DNA of 64,000 nt from Heterocephalus glaber (GCF_000247695.1 NW_004624784.1:12849133-12913132), one strand, 5' to 3'; shown: positions 1-10,118, counted from the first letter of the stretch. Notes: generated by a model not told the origin, from the letters alone. A program made the numbers and translations.

Positions 1-345
1 TCATTAGGATGATTCCTAGGTATTTCAGTTTTTTGGATGCTATTGTGAAAGGAATTATTTGCCCTATTTCTCTCTCAGTGAGTCTGTCATTCGTGTAGAG
101 GAAAGCTATTGATTTTTGTGCCCAGCACCATTTATTAAAGAGACTATCTTTCCTCCAGTGAGGGTGTTTGGCTCCTTTGTCAAAGATGAGGGGGCCGACT
201 GTGTCTGGAGTTGTTTCTGCATCTTCTAATCTGTTCCACTGGTCCACAGGTCTGTTTCTTTGCCAATACCATGCTGTTTTTATCACAGTAGCTTTGTAGT
301 ATAGTTTCAAGTTGGGGATTGCCATGTCTCTGTTACCTAGAATGA
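1..345 (-). mobile_element. L1 fragment, antisense ORF2 region
   Basis: The plus strand reads as the complement of L1 ORF2 3' sequence (phrases such as TTTTTGTGCCCAGCACCA and CCAATACCATGCTGTTTTT). It is truncated by the left edge of the window. Confidence 0.75.
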
Positions 346-812
346 GCAAGCAGATGTTTAAGGTGATGGCTCCAGATGAAGAGTTTGGTGGTGACGAGCT
401 GATTATGAATGATGATGTAGGGACAGTTAGAGGGGTGTAGGCAGGGAATTAGGGTACGACCTGGGTGGCTGATGGTTGTGAACTTACTACATACTGATGG
501 TACACAATGTACGTGAGGAAGCTAGCTCTTGTGAAATTATTACATGTATTCACTATGTGCCCCTAGCCCCCTGACCTTTATCTCACCCAAAAACATAGGC
601 TAGGACACTGATTGGCCTGGAATACACCAATCAGTGAAAGTTATTTTTAGACCCCCACTGGAGGCTCCAATGAGGAACTTCTGGGCATGGTTCAAAGGTG
701 AGCTTCTGGATTACCTGAAGAACATATCAAGGTTTCAAGGTTCAAGGATTATTAGCAAATAAAACTACTGGATTTTTCATAAGACTGAATTTCCAGACCT
801 TGTGTTTAAAAG
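346..812. other. unassigned segment with inverted CCAAT pair
   Basis: No gene is seen. It contains a perfect 10-bp inverted repeat with CCAAT boxes at 606-636 and an AATAAA near 759. LTR origin is possible but no boundaries are seen. Confidence 0.3.

Positions 813-850
<38 letters not shown>
813..850. repeat. (TA)n microsatellite
   Basis: About 19 uninterrupted TA units in the downstream intergenic region. Confidence 0.95.
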
Positions 851-853
<3 letters not shown>

Positions 854-1019
854 TATTAATGCATACTAAGCAAATGGTATAATGGTTTCTTTGTGACACT
901 GTCATTCATGCATATAATATACTTTGATCGCATCTACCCTTCCTGTTATCCTCTCTTATCCCTCTCCTTGTTTTTGTGGTCCCCTTCCTCTTCCCAAATA
1001 ATTCCCTCTTCCATTTTCT

Positions 1020-1174
1020 TGTTTTGTTTTGTTTTTTTGAGACAGGGTCTCACCATGTAGCTCAAACTAGACTTGAACTCACTATGTATCCTAGGCTGGC
1101 CTTGAACTTGCAGTGATCCTCCTGCCTCTGCCTCCCAAGTGCTGGGATTATAGGAGTGCACCACAATACCTGGC
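1020..1174 (-). mobile_element. B1-type SINE
   Basis: 7SL-derived SINE read in reverse: T-rich start, GAGACAGGGTCTCACCATGT, and the internal duplication (two TGAACTCACTATGT/CTTGAACTTGC blocks), through GTGCTGGGATTATAGG. It is flanked by a direct repeat CCCTCTTCCATTTT (1004-1017 and 1175-1188). Confidence 0.9.
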
Positions 1175-1194
1175 CCCTCTTCCATTTTTATGTC

Positions 1195-2990
1195 TTTTTT
1201 TTTTTTTTACATTCCCTATATGAGAGAAAACATATGACACTTGTCTTTCTGTGACTGGCTTATTTTGCTTAACATGATGATGATCTCTAGTTCCATCCAT
1301 TTTTCTGCGAACAGCATAATTTCATTCTTCTCTGTAACTGAATAATACTCCATTTTATATACATACCACATTTTCTTTATTCATCCACTGATGGGATATA
1401 TGTTGATTCTATAACTTGGCCATTGGAAATTGTGCTTCAAAAACATGGGTATGTAGGGACCTCTATAGCATGTTGATTTTGATTTGTTTGGGTGTATACT
1501 CAAGAATGGTATAACTGGATCAAATGGTAGTTCTATTCTTAGTTTCTTGAGGAAGCTCCATACTGATTTCCATAATGGCTGTGCTAATTTACATTTCCAC
1601 TAACAGTTTTTAGGGATAACCTTGCCAGCATTTATTTTTTGTTTTCTTGGTAATAGTCATTATGACTAGGATGAGGTACAATCTCAATGTAGTTTCGATT
1701 TTCATTTCCCTGATGACTGAAGATGTTGGGCATTCTTTTCATATAATGATTGGTCATTTGTACTCCTTCTTTTGAGAGCTGTTTGGCTCATTTGGCCATT
1801 TGTTTATTGGATTACTTATTCTTTTAGTATTCAATTTTTGAATTCTTTATGTATTCTGGATATTAATACTCTTTCAAATGAATAGGAAGCAAAGATTTTC
1901 TCCCATTTTATAGACTGCCTCTTCATTCTGTTCATTGTTTCCTGTGCTGTACAGAAGCTTTTTAATTTAATGTAATCCTACTTGTCCACTCTTGCTATTG
2001 TTTTCTGAGCTAGTGGAGTCCTGATCAGAAAATCATTTGCCATACCAATATCTTGAAATGTTTCTCCTGTATTTTTCTGTAGAAGTTTCAGACTTTCATA
2101 TTTATATTAATTTTATATTAAGGTCTTTAATCCATTTTGAGTTGATTTTTATACAGGGTGAGAGATAGTAATCTAATTTCAGTCTTCTACAGATGACTGT
2201 CCAGTTTTCCCAGGACCTTTTGTGGAAGAGACTATTTTCTCCATTGTGTGTTTTTAGCACTTTTGAAAATCAGATGGCTGTAATGTGTGGATTCATCCCT
2301 GGGTCCTCTATTCTATTCTGTTGGTCTCTGTGTGTATCTTTATGCCAATACCATGCAGTTTTTATTACAATAATTCTATAGTATATTTTGAAATTGTATA
2401 TTGTGATGCCTCCAGCATTGTTCTTTTTGTTTAGGATTGCTTTGCTATTTGGGATCTTTTGTGCTTCCATATGACTTTTAGGATTGTTTTTTCTACTTCT
2501 GCAAGGAATGTCTTTGGTATTTTGATGGAAGTTCCATTGACTCTGTAGATCACTTTTAGTAGTATGGCATTTTAAAAGTACTATTTCTCCCAATCCATGA
2601 ACATGGGATGTCTTCCCATATTCTAGGGACTTCTCCAACTTCTTTTTTAGTGTTTCATAATTTTAAGTGTAGAGGTCATTCACTTTCTTGGTTAGATTTA
2701 TTTCTAGGTATTTTATTTTCTGAGGCTATTATGAATGGGACTGTTTCCCTGATTTCTTTCTGAGTAAGTTCACTACTAATATATAGGAAAGCTATTGATT
2801 TTTGCATCTTGTTTTTTTATCCTGATATTTTTCTAAATTAGTTTATCAATTCTGAGAAAATTTTGGTGGACTCTCTAGGATTTTCTAGGTATAGAATCAT
2901 ATCATCTGCAAATGGAGATAATTTGCCTTCCTCTTTTTCTATTTGTATCCCTTTTGTTTCTTACCTGGTACACCTGGGTAATATGGTAGT
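1195..2990 (-). mobile_element. L1 fragment, antisense 3' part
   Basis: About 1.8 kb of complement of L1 ORF2 and 3' sequence. It includes the complement of the usual 'build-an-ATACTCCATTTTAT' stretch near 1350 and TGCCAATACCATGC near 2345. It is riddled with stops, so it is an old copy. No intact ORF remains. Confidence 0.85.
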
Positions 2991-4737
2991 CAAGGAATGA
3001 GTCATGCATGAGTTTAGGTCTCATTTCTATCTCTCCTTGCTCCTCTAACTTCAGATAAGTTAACAACTCCTGAAAGCCCCAGGAAATCAGAAAATTGTGA
3101 TACACTTCTCCCAAATCTACAATAAAGTTACAAGAGGCAATATTAAGAATGGGCTCTGCTCAGCACCTGACACAGAGGATAGGGCTCCAAAATGTATTTT
3201 CACGATGGTGCCTCCTTTGCAACCTTTAGGGGGGTGGCTTCATCTTCTTCCTCACCTGGCTTCCAAGGAATTTTTCATTCCCTTGTGCTGACTGCAATTG
3301 ACTCTGATTCCTACTTGTTGCCCCAGTGTCCGCCGTGCACAGGTGTGGCTGGGGGATCCCTCAAATTCTAGGCACAACTCCCAAGTTTGATCATTGTGCT
3401 TGCAGTTCCAGAGGTGACCTACAGATGGCACTTGCAGCACTGGGAGGCTCCCTGTCCTCTCAGAGAAGGGCTGGAAGCAGGGCTAGCACCTGAAACAGAG
3501 GGCCTTGGTTCTCAGAATGCCATTAGCTGGTTCTCTGGGTGAGTCCTGGGTGTGGGAGCTCAGGTGAGCATTTTCCAATGAGCCTAGGAGTCAGCATGGA
3601 GTTCAAGATCTCTGCCCCTCTGCTCTCATGGTGCCAACCTCTCTTACCTGGTAATGCAGTTATTCATGGGTGGAATCCTGCATATGCTAGGTGCTCAAAC
3701 AATGTTTGTGGACCAGATTGTTGTTTATAAGGTGCTTCTATTAAAGGTCGTGCATCACTGTGGATCATGCTAGCAAGTGTGACCTGCCCTCATGCTGCAC
3801 AAATTCCTCCCTCCTGCTCCTGTCTAGTGTCTTCCTTCCTGGTTCTTTTGTCACCTGGAGGGGAGAACAGGTCCCACACTCACTGTCTTTCCAGATTCCT
3901 GATCCATAACTCAGGCTCAATTTGGGGTGCTCAACTGAGGAGCCCCCTTTGTACCCAAAGTCTTGCCCATGGTAGGGGAGGGACTTCTAAACCACAGACT
4001 TCATGTCTGTGAGTCTTTGCTAGTCTCCTGTCCAAGGTCATTCCCCCTCCTCTGTCTTTCCAAACCTTTGTGTCCATGGAGGCCCATCTCCCAGGCCATC
4101 TCCCTGTGATGCCCCCTGCCCTGTCACCTGAAGTAGTGATGCTGCGCATCCACAGCCCTGCCTGCTTCTTCATGTGGATGCCTTTCCTTCCACCTGGCAC
4201 TCCAGTTGTTGACTCCTCCAAACTGGTGAGATACCTGGTGCACCTTCTGGCTAAATTTTTTTGGCTGAGCCTTTGCCACCCTTCTAACCTCCAGCAACCT
4301 CTTTCCTTCTCTCTCTGGCCTTGCCCCTGGCCTGATCCCCAAGGGACATAAAATCTCTCCGTCCCATCCCTAATTTGTAGGCACAGAACTGTTTGCTAGT
4401 GGTTTTGCATAGCCATGTCCCCTGGCTGTCCCATGCTGTTCTGGATGTGAGAGCCCAGGAGACTCCCCCTCCCCTAAGGGTCCTCAGTGCACCAAAGTGG
4501 CCTCACTTCATGGGCTACAAGCCTCTTTCAATTTACAGATAAGGAGACTGTGGCTCAGAGGGGTTTATGCTGGCTGAATGCTGCAGAGCTGGTCCCCCTT
4601 AGGGCGCTCAGCGGATGCACCTTAGCTAACTGAAAGCCTTTTACAAAGTTTCAAGTACTGAGCCAAAGCCTGGGCCTGGTACAAAAGTCTCTCTACCCTC
4701 CCCACTGGCCCTTGCCAGATGGGAAAAAAGCCACCAC
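2991..4737. other. downstream intergenic segment
   Basis: No exon is recognised on either strand. A MIR-like stretch sits near 4500-4600 (ACAGATAAGGAGACTGTGG). Short ORFs here have no recognisable domain. In other mammals the DSCAML1 3' end faces CEP164, but no CEP164 exon was found here. Confidence 0.5.
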
Positions 4738-4751
4738 ATAGAAACATAACC

Positions 4752-4757
4752 TTTATT
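4752..4757 (-). promoter_or_regulatory. polyadenylation signal AATAAA of DSCAML1
   Basis: TTTATT on the plus strand reads AATAAA on the minus strand, 531 bases past the stop codon. It is followed within 30 bases by a T/GT-rich stretch (TATGTTTC, TGTGGTGGC) typical of a downstream cleavage element. Confidence 0.75.
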
Positions 4758-4966
4758 GCACACGGCGCTGGGTCTTTTTTCATAGAAAAAGGTATTAACA
4801 CATAAGCATCTGCAAATTGAAGCAACTCCTGGTTTTCTTGGAACAGTAAAATCGCATGCAGTGTCTCTGAGTTGGGAGTTTGGTCTTTGTCAAAACCACC
4901 TAGATTTGGGGGGCGAGTAGGAGGGGAAAAATTGCTGTCTTTGTGCCTTGTCTTAAAAGAAGGTGT

Positions 4967-5024
4967 GAGAAATATATAGATATATAGTTTTTCGGTGTGT
5001 TCTCTCTATATATGTATATATCTC
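4967..5024 (-). other. AT-rich hairpin in the 3' UTR
   Basis: Arms 4967-4987 and 5006-5024 are complementary over about 19 pairs (one mismatch plus a 2-nt bulge) around an 18-nt loop. Pairing is almost all A-U with G-C pairs at both ends of the stem. Confidence 0.5.
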
Positions 5025-5130
5025 TGCACACGTATTTCGCGGGGTGGGGGATTCGACTTGTATGGTTAAGTTCTTTGTGCCCTGGCTTCATGGAGAAGAA
5101 GAAAATAGTTTCATTTGTACAAAAGAGTTC

Positions 5131-5138
5131 TATGTACA
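5131..5138 (-). promoter_or_regulatory. candidate Pumilio response element in the 3' UTR
   Basis: The minus strand reads TGTACATA, an exact match to the UGUANAUA consensus, within the DSCAML1 3' UTR. An 8-mer of this degeneracy can occur by chance. Confidence 0.4.
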
Positions 5139-5287
5139 AGTGTTCATGACTTGGAGGGTTTCTTTTCGTTGTTGGTTGTTTTTTGTCTGTCGGTTTAATA
5201 TAAATAATGCAGGAAATAGCCAAGTTGGTGTGTGAGGGCTGGCGGAGCAGAAGGTCCAAGCATGGGGCTGCTCTTCTCACGGTGCCC

Positions 5288-5763
5288 CTAGACCAGGGTG
5301 TAGGATTTGGAGTAGGCCCCGGCCCCCTGCTTCTGAGACCGCCCTACCCCCGATGTGCTCATCTCGAGAAGTGAGTCCCTGGAACCCCCCATTTTGGTGT
5401 GTGGGCCGCCAACCCGAGGAGGCTCGGTGCTGGGGGCCGGAGGGGCAGTGCTGGGAGGAGCAGGGGGCTCGGCAGGGGTAGGGCCAGGTGCTGGGGGAGC
5501 CGTGCCAGCTGGGGGAGCTGGCATGGCCAGAGTCCTCTGAGGTAAGGTGGCTGTGGCAGCGGCAGCAGGGGGCCCTGGGTGTGGGAGGCCCAAGGGCTTG
5601 CTGGCAGGGTCCAGGGTCAGGTGGCGAGCCTGGGGGTGGTAGGTTCGAGCCAGGTTCCTGATGGAGGCCTCTCGGGGTGGGACCACAGGGCAGGGCTCAC
5701 GCCCTTCTGCTTTCCGGAAGAAGGCCTCCGACTTGGGGTACAGGGGAAGATTGCAGTAGTCAC
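5288..5763 (-). CDS. DSCAML1: DSCAML1 last coding exon: proline-rich tail, PDZ ligand and stop
   Basis: Residues 1110-1267 plus a TAG stop at 5288-5290. The order is S-D-Y-C-N-L-P-L-Y-P-K-S-E-A-F-F, an Ala/Pro low-complexity segment (A-A-A-A-T-A-T-L-P-Q, then repeated P-A-P-P/A-P-P), and S-R-D-S-L-L-E-M-S. The end is S-K-S-Y-T-L-V, a class I PDZ ligand known in this family to bind MAGI-type scaffolds. The acceptor is AATTCCAG (phase 1). The minus-strand ORF continues upstream into the intron, so the acceptor, not an ATG, sets the start. Confidence 0.96.
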
Positions 5764-5912
5764 CTGGAATTACAGAGGCAGAGGATGTTAGGGACAGAGG
5801 CCTTGGGAACCTGGTCATTCATCCCCACCCCCAACCAGGTACCTGAACTCTCCAAGCCTTAGTATCCTTATCTGTGAAATGGGAATGGTCTTATTTTTTT
5901 ACAGGATTTTTA

Positions 5913-6002
5913 TTGATTTATTTTTGGTACTGAGGATCAAACTTGGGACCTTGCACTTGCAAGGGAGGTGGTGGAACCACTGAGCTAAATCCCCGGCCCA
6001 TC
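5913..6002 (-). mobile_element. ID SINE
   Basis: tRNA-Ala-derived; the reverse complement carries the A box (GATTTAGCTCAGTGG type) and B box. It is flanked by a perfect TACAGGATTTTTA direct repeat at 5900 and 6003. Confidence 0.9.
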
Positions 6003-6916
6003 TACAGGATTTTTAAAGGAGATGAAGTATGTAAAGTGCTTTGAAACAGTGGCCTGCACATCAGTAGTGGCTCAATAAATCGATATTGTTGTGGGTCAAT
6101 GAATCGATATTGCTTCTGGTGGTGGAGAGCGCACCACTGCTAAAGACAAGAACTCCCTAACACCTTTTCCTTACCCTGCGGAGAAAAGGAACATCGCTCC
6201 TTGTCACTCACCCAGCGGGCCTGGCTCTGTGCTCCTGAGGGCTCACCGGTAAGACCTCCCCTTTCCCGTGGCAGTCTCCAGATGCTCAGTCAGCTACATC
6301 TCCCCACCCTATCCCTCTTCTCCTGTGGAATGTTCCTCCTTTCTGAAGCTGTCTCCACATGTCATGCTTCTGGGCCTCCACACCCACTCCCTCTGCTCCG
6401 TGAGCTCCTGGGCCACACACGTGCCTCTATAATGGGGTCAAGTCTGGTCCTGTCCTTACCTATCTCATTTAACCCACACAGCACCTGCCCAGATTGGGTC
6501 AGGCCTGCCTCCACTGAGTTCAGGGAGACTAAATAATCTGCTGAAATCTGCAGAACTCAAGGCGGCGAAGGCCATGAGTCTCTTGGGCCCTTGTACTTTC
6601 CTTTACTCTAGCTCTTCCCCAGACGGCCCAGAGCCCTCCTGCCCTGCCTCAGCATGGCCAGTGCCAGGCGGACCAGGCTTTGCACTGCACCCTCAATCCC
6701 ATGTATGCTGATGGCTGCCCTGGTCCTAGGCCTGCCATCACGCTGTAAGTTATGGCCACCGTGTGCTGAGGCACCAAGCTTGCTCCTTTGTGTTTGAATT
6801 AACTTCAACCAGGACTGAGACCAGAGACCACTGGGCAGCTGACCCCATAAGGGCATCCCTTTCCATCTCGGTACAGCTTCAGATGAAGGGAATGACCACT
6901 ACTTAATGAGACCCTC

Positions 6917-7353
6917 TGTTAAGGTTAATATGTAGATGTTCCCCGAAGCCTCATGCACTCGTAGGTGGGGCTTTTAGAAGGTGATTGGATTATGGGGCTT
7001 ATAGCTGACTGATTAAGAGGTGGGGGCCAGGGATTTAGCTCAATGGTTTCACTGCCTGCTGCGCAAGCATAAAGACCCGAGTTTGATCCCTGATACAAAA
7101 AAAAAAGAGGTGGCATCTAGTTACTGGGAGCATGGCCTAGAAGGGTGTATCCCTCTCCCTGGCTACTCCCTTCTCTCTCTGCTTCCTGTCTGTCATGCTG
7201 TGAAGAACTCTGCTCCACCATGCCCCTCTGTCATGCTGTCCTGTCTTGGAGCCAGCCGACTATGGAATGAAACATGAGTCAAAATAAGCTTCTCCTCCTT
7301 TAAGTTGTAGGTATCTGGTGTTTTGTTCTAGCAAGGAGAAAATGACTAAGACA
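6917..7353 (+). mobile_element. MaLR-type solo LTR interrupted by an ID
   Basis: The pattern TGTTAAGG, GGTGATTGGATTATGGGG, AGCCAGCCGACTATGGAA, AGTCAAAATAAGC and ACTAAGACA matches MaLR (MST/THE1-like) LTRs. An ID element splits it at 7023-7106. Confidence 0.7.
7023..7106 (+). mobile_element. ID SINE inside LTR
   Basis: GGATTTAGCTCAATGG (A box), GAGTTTGATCCC (B box) and an A-tail. Flanked by AAGAGGTGG repeats at 7015 and 7106. Confidence 0.9.
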
Positions 7354-7374
7354 TATCCAAGGATCAGTCATGTA

Positions 7375-7555
7375 TCCAATTTCTAAAGCTCAACATGACA
7401 ATGCGAAGTAGACACTATCATTTGCATTTTTATAAATTAAGGGAAAATTAAGGTCATAGAGGTGAAATGACTTGCCTAAGGCCAGAGAGATATTAAGAAG
7501 CTGAGCGAGGATATGGGCTCTGGATGATGTGCTCTCAAGTCCTTGCTTGTGGTAT
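7375..7555 (-). mobile_element. MIR SINE fragment
   Basis: It contains GACTTGCCTAAGGCCAGAGAG and a preceding AAATTAAGGTCATAGAGG block typical of MIR cores. Strand is tentative. Confidence 0.6.
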
Positions 7556-7668
7556 GACCCTGCACTACCAAGGAGCCAAGCGGGGCTGGTGGGATCCAGG
7601 TGCTGGTAGGACAAGATCTAGCTGGGGCTCACAGGAGACACAGTGAGAGAGGTGGCCTGGACACTCAC

Positions 7669-7980
7669 TCTTATTGGCCCGGTGAGGGATGGGCACAGCC
7701 ACATTTTTGCCCCGGTCAGCATCCTGGGGCTTGGGCGGAGAGGCGGTAAAGCGGCAGATGCCAGGCTCTGAGGGTGTGCTCATGGACGTCATGCTGTCGG
7801 CGTTCTCGTTGGTGCCTGTGGTCATCTGGTCAGAGGAACTGTCTGATATAAAGCACTCAGTGATCTCGAACTTGGCGTGCTGCAGCTGTTCCTCCAGCTT
7901 GGCATGCTCATAGGCCCGGGCCAACTCCTCGTAGGTGGAAGAGGCACTCTCGGTGGACACCATGCTGTTCCGTCCTTTGT
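7669..7980 (-). CDS. DSCAML1: DSCAML1 exon 21 in window: conserved cytoplasmic core
   Basis: Residues 1006-1110, 312 nt. It contains [23 protein letters not shown], then I-T-E-C-F-I-S-D and [12 protein letters not shown]. This is the best conserved stretch of DSCAM-family tails as I recall them. The P-P-K-P motif and the Y-E-E-L tyrosine are candidate adaptor-binding sites (inference). The acceptor is TCCCTAG. The donor GTGAGT follows a single A, completed as serine by exon 22. Confidence 0.95.
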
Positions 7981-8122
7981 CTAGGGACAAGGAAGGTGTG
8001 AAGTTAAGGGGAGAGCAGTAGCATGGGGGTTCAGCCTGAGAAATCCTCCTCTTCTGTGAGGGTGGCAGTGGTGGCCTAAGTGGGCTCATTGGCTAACGAA
8101 GGGCAGAACATTTTTCATTCTT

Positions 8123-8271
8123 TTTTTTGTGACAGGGTCTCACTATGTAGTTCAGGCTGACCTTGAACTCACTATTGTAGCCCAAGCTTGCTTCGAACTG
8201 GCAATGATCCTCCTGCCTCAGCCTTCCAAGTGCTGGGACTACAGGCATGCACCACCACTCCCAGCTCATAT
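8123..8271 (-). mobile_element. B1-type SINE
   Basis: Reverse-read B1 with GTGACAGGGTCTCACTATG to GGACTACAGGCATGCACC. The outer duplication CATTTTTCATTCTT (8109) / CATTTTTAATTCTT (8368) also spans the ID inserted at its edge. Confidence 0.9.
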
Positions 8272-8360
8272 ATTTTTTTTTTTTTGGTACCGGGGATCAA
8301 ACTCAGGTCCTTGTGCTTGCACAGCAGGCGGCAAAACCACTGAGCTAAATCCCCCGCCCA
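8272..8360 (-). mobile_element. ID SINE nested at the B1 edge
   Basis: GGTACCGGGGATCAAACTC through CACTGAGCTAAATCC, flanked by perfect CCCAGCTCAT repeats (8260 and 8361). It therefore inserted after the B1. Confidence 0.92.
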
Positions 8361-8672
8361 CCCAGCTCATTTTTAATTCTTGACAATAAACAAACACTCC
8401 CTGGAACACTCAGGGTTTTCTCCAACAAATATCCTGTGCATCATTTTCTCTGATAGTTTTTGGGTAGAGCAAAATAAAATCTTTGACTAAGTAGAGTTCA
8501 GTGAGGGCAATTATTTTTGTCCCAGCCACACCATGTGTCAGTGGACTGCTGGAAATAAAATGACTTGGATGTTACAAGTTGGTGGGAAGCAGCTGGGAAA
8601 ACCGGAAGCTAGAGACGAATGCTAGGGAACTGGAGGAGGATGGGAAGGACGCAGGCGGGGCCCTGGGCACAC

Positions 8673-8867
8673 CTGTGTCCTGGGACAGGCTGGCACTGTA
8701 GCTGTCACTCTCTGTGACAGTGACACCATGCTGGGAGCCCACGGTGCGCCAGTCGGAGGTGAGGGTGCGGGCAGGTGTGGAGGCCTGGCACTTTGTCAGG
8801 GTCCATTGGCTTGAGTACCGGTTCCGGGTGCTGTGGGCTGACTTCACATTCTTCCTGGACACTGGAT
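8673..8867 (-). CDS. DSCAML1: DSCAML1 exon 20 in window: cytoplasmic
   Basis: Residues 941-1006: N-P-V-S-R-K-N-V-K-S through S-Y-S-A-S-L-S-Q-D-T. It is rich in Ser/Thr and contains N-R-Y-S-S-Q-W-T-L, shared in pattern with the DSCAM tail. The acceptor is TGTGCAG and the donor GTGTGC, both phase 1. Confidence 0.94.
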
Positions 8868-9158
8868 CTGCACAGAGGAAAGCAAGAGATGAATGCACTT
8901 GGGCATGGGCAGCTGGCATGTAGTGCAAAAGGTAGAGAGGAGTGAGGGTGGGAGCAGAAGCAGCCACAGAACCACCCTTGGGAATGCGAGGATGCTGCTG
9001 CTCCTGACCACATAGATCCCCCAGAGGAGGAGAGCAACAGAGTCCAGATGTGGAGGCTGTGGACAGGGTCGTTGTCCTCCCCACCCATCCCATCTTTTCC
9101 TTCCACCTAGGGAAGAATGTGATGCCCTCTCTTGCTGCCTCCTGACCACTCCTTAAAA

Positions 9159-9239
9159 CAATGATGGCGAACCTTTTAGAGATTTCAATGATAACAAATA
9201 GGCCGCTGTGGCACGTGTGCCGTGGGTTCACCACCACTG
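9159..9239. mobile_element. short hAT-like nonautonomous element (MITE)
   Basis: The ends CAATGATGGCGAACC and (reverse complement of the right end) CAGTGGTGGTGAACC match at 12 of 15 positions. The 8-mers outside (CCTTAAAA / CCTGAAGG) match at 5 of 8, in line with a decayed hAT target duplication. Confidence 0.5.
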
Positions 9240-9317
9240 CCTGAAGGTCTTTGATATAGTCCATCCTTGTGTCTAGAGTCACAGTGTTCTAGACAGAAGG
9301 CCCCTGAAGACCAATGA

Positions 9318-9440
9318 TATCCAAACCTTGCTCAAAATTTCTAGGCATGGAAACCGAGGCACAGAGAGATAAGGTTAGTAATATGCCCAAGGTCGTAGCT
9401 AGTCAATCTGTAATCAGACTCTTAATCTCAGTGCTCTTCT
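9318..9440 (-). mobile_element. MIR SINE fragment
   Basis: GAAACCGAGGCACAGAGAG, GCCCAAGGTCGTAGCTAG and AATCAGACTC follow the MIR core order. Strand is tentative. Confidence 0.65.
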
Positions 9441-9562
9441 ATGCTTCCATTTTGCTCTCCCCCCTCCTCCCCCTTTTCTTTTCCTTTCATCACCTCTGCC
9501 CCGTGGTGTGCCCAAGACCCCTTGTGTGAGGAGGGGGCTGTCTCCCCAGGGATAATGCATAC

Positions 9563-9715
9563 TGGTTCCTGGCCGGATGTCAGACATATCAATGAGGGGT
9601 CCTGTGCTCTGGATGAGGGCGGGATGATGCAGAGAGACACCAGTACAGAAGCTCTGTGGGTTGACAGCTTGGCTGAACTCAGCATCTGTCACAGGGATGG
9701 TGGCCTTGTCGTCTC
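9563..9715 (-). CDS. DSCAML1: DSCAML1 exon 19 in window: cytoplasmic
   Basis: Residues 890-941. It begins G-D-D-K-A-T-I-P-V-T-D and ends D-M-S-D-I-R-P-G-T. The acceptor is CTCCTAG read as TCTAG on the minus strand, and the donor is GTATGC, both phase 1. The asparagine codon that follows is split A/AT with exon 20. Confidence 0.94.
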
Positions 9716-9999
9716 CTAGAGGAAGAAGGGAAATCATGAGGCATTCTCACCAAGCGTTTCTTTACTCCCTAAATTTCTCTTTACCTTTATCCAATGCTGA
9801 GTCACCAAAAGGCCAGTGATTCTCTCCATTGGATGGAGAGGAAACAGCTCCTGAGAGAAGCTGCCAGGGCTGCTGAGTTATGGGGGAGCGGCTGCTGGGC
9901 CTGAGACACTGCATGATGGCTGGTGGATACCCTCTGTGGGCTGTGGCCTGGGGAGGCACACCTAGATTGGGACAGAGAGCTTGTGAACTTGTCACTCAC

Positions 10000-10118
10000 C
10001 AATCTGCTTGATGCCTTCCTTGTCCTCGATGAGCAGCTGGACCCTGGGGATGTCAATGTGTAGCCGGGGGCCCTGGGGTGGCCCTTTGACAGGGGTGTCA
10101 AAGCTTCGGTTGTTCTTG
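10000..10118 (-). CDS. DSCAML1: DSCAML1 exon 18 in window: cytoplasmic
   Basis: Residues 850-890: S-K-N-N-R-S-F-D-T-P-V-K-G-P-P-Q-G-P-R through R-V-Q-L-L-I-E-D-K-E-G-I-K-Q-I. The acceptor is CCAATAG (phase 2) and the donor GTGAGT (phase 1). The proline-rich segment P-V-K-G-P-P-Q-G-P could bind SH3-type domains (inference). Confidence 0.94.

Larger units (their letters stand above)
4738..5287 (-). other. DSCAML1: DSCAML1 3' UTR (about 550 nt)
   Basis: The stretch between the TAG stop and the first good polyadenylation signal. It is AT-rich and repeat-free, and it contains a possible Pumilio site and an AT-rich hairpin (listed separately). The cleavage point is estimated, not read directly: a GT-rich minus-strand stretch follows the AATAAA. 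A longer isoform cannot be excluded. Confidence 0.75.
5764..7668 (-). other. DSCAML1: intron between exons 21 and 22
   Basis: It holds an ID element (5913-6002), a MaLR-type LTR with an ID inside it (6917-7353) and a MIR (7375-7555). The rest is unassigned. CT-rich sequence near 6290-6480 resembles L2 weakly. Confidence 0.7.
8868..9562 (-). other. DSCAML1: intron between exons 19 and 20
   Basis: It holds a short hAT-like element (9159-9239) and a MIR (9318-9440). The rest is unassigned. Confidence 0.6.

Noticed and set aside
1..4737. 3' end of a convergent neighbour (CEP164 in other mammals)
   Set aside because: No exon-like ORF with splice sites or convincing plus-strand terminal exon was found; the area is mostly L1 and unassigned sequence.
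5355..5540. Gly/Ala-rich plus-strand ORF antisense to the last exon
   Set aside because: Mirror of the GC-rich proline codons of DSCAML1; no independent evidence.
8572..9282. 236-residue minus-strand ORF
   Set aside because: Exon 20 read through into both introns, shown by splice sites at 8673 and 8867 and by family sequence ending there.
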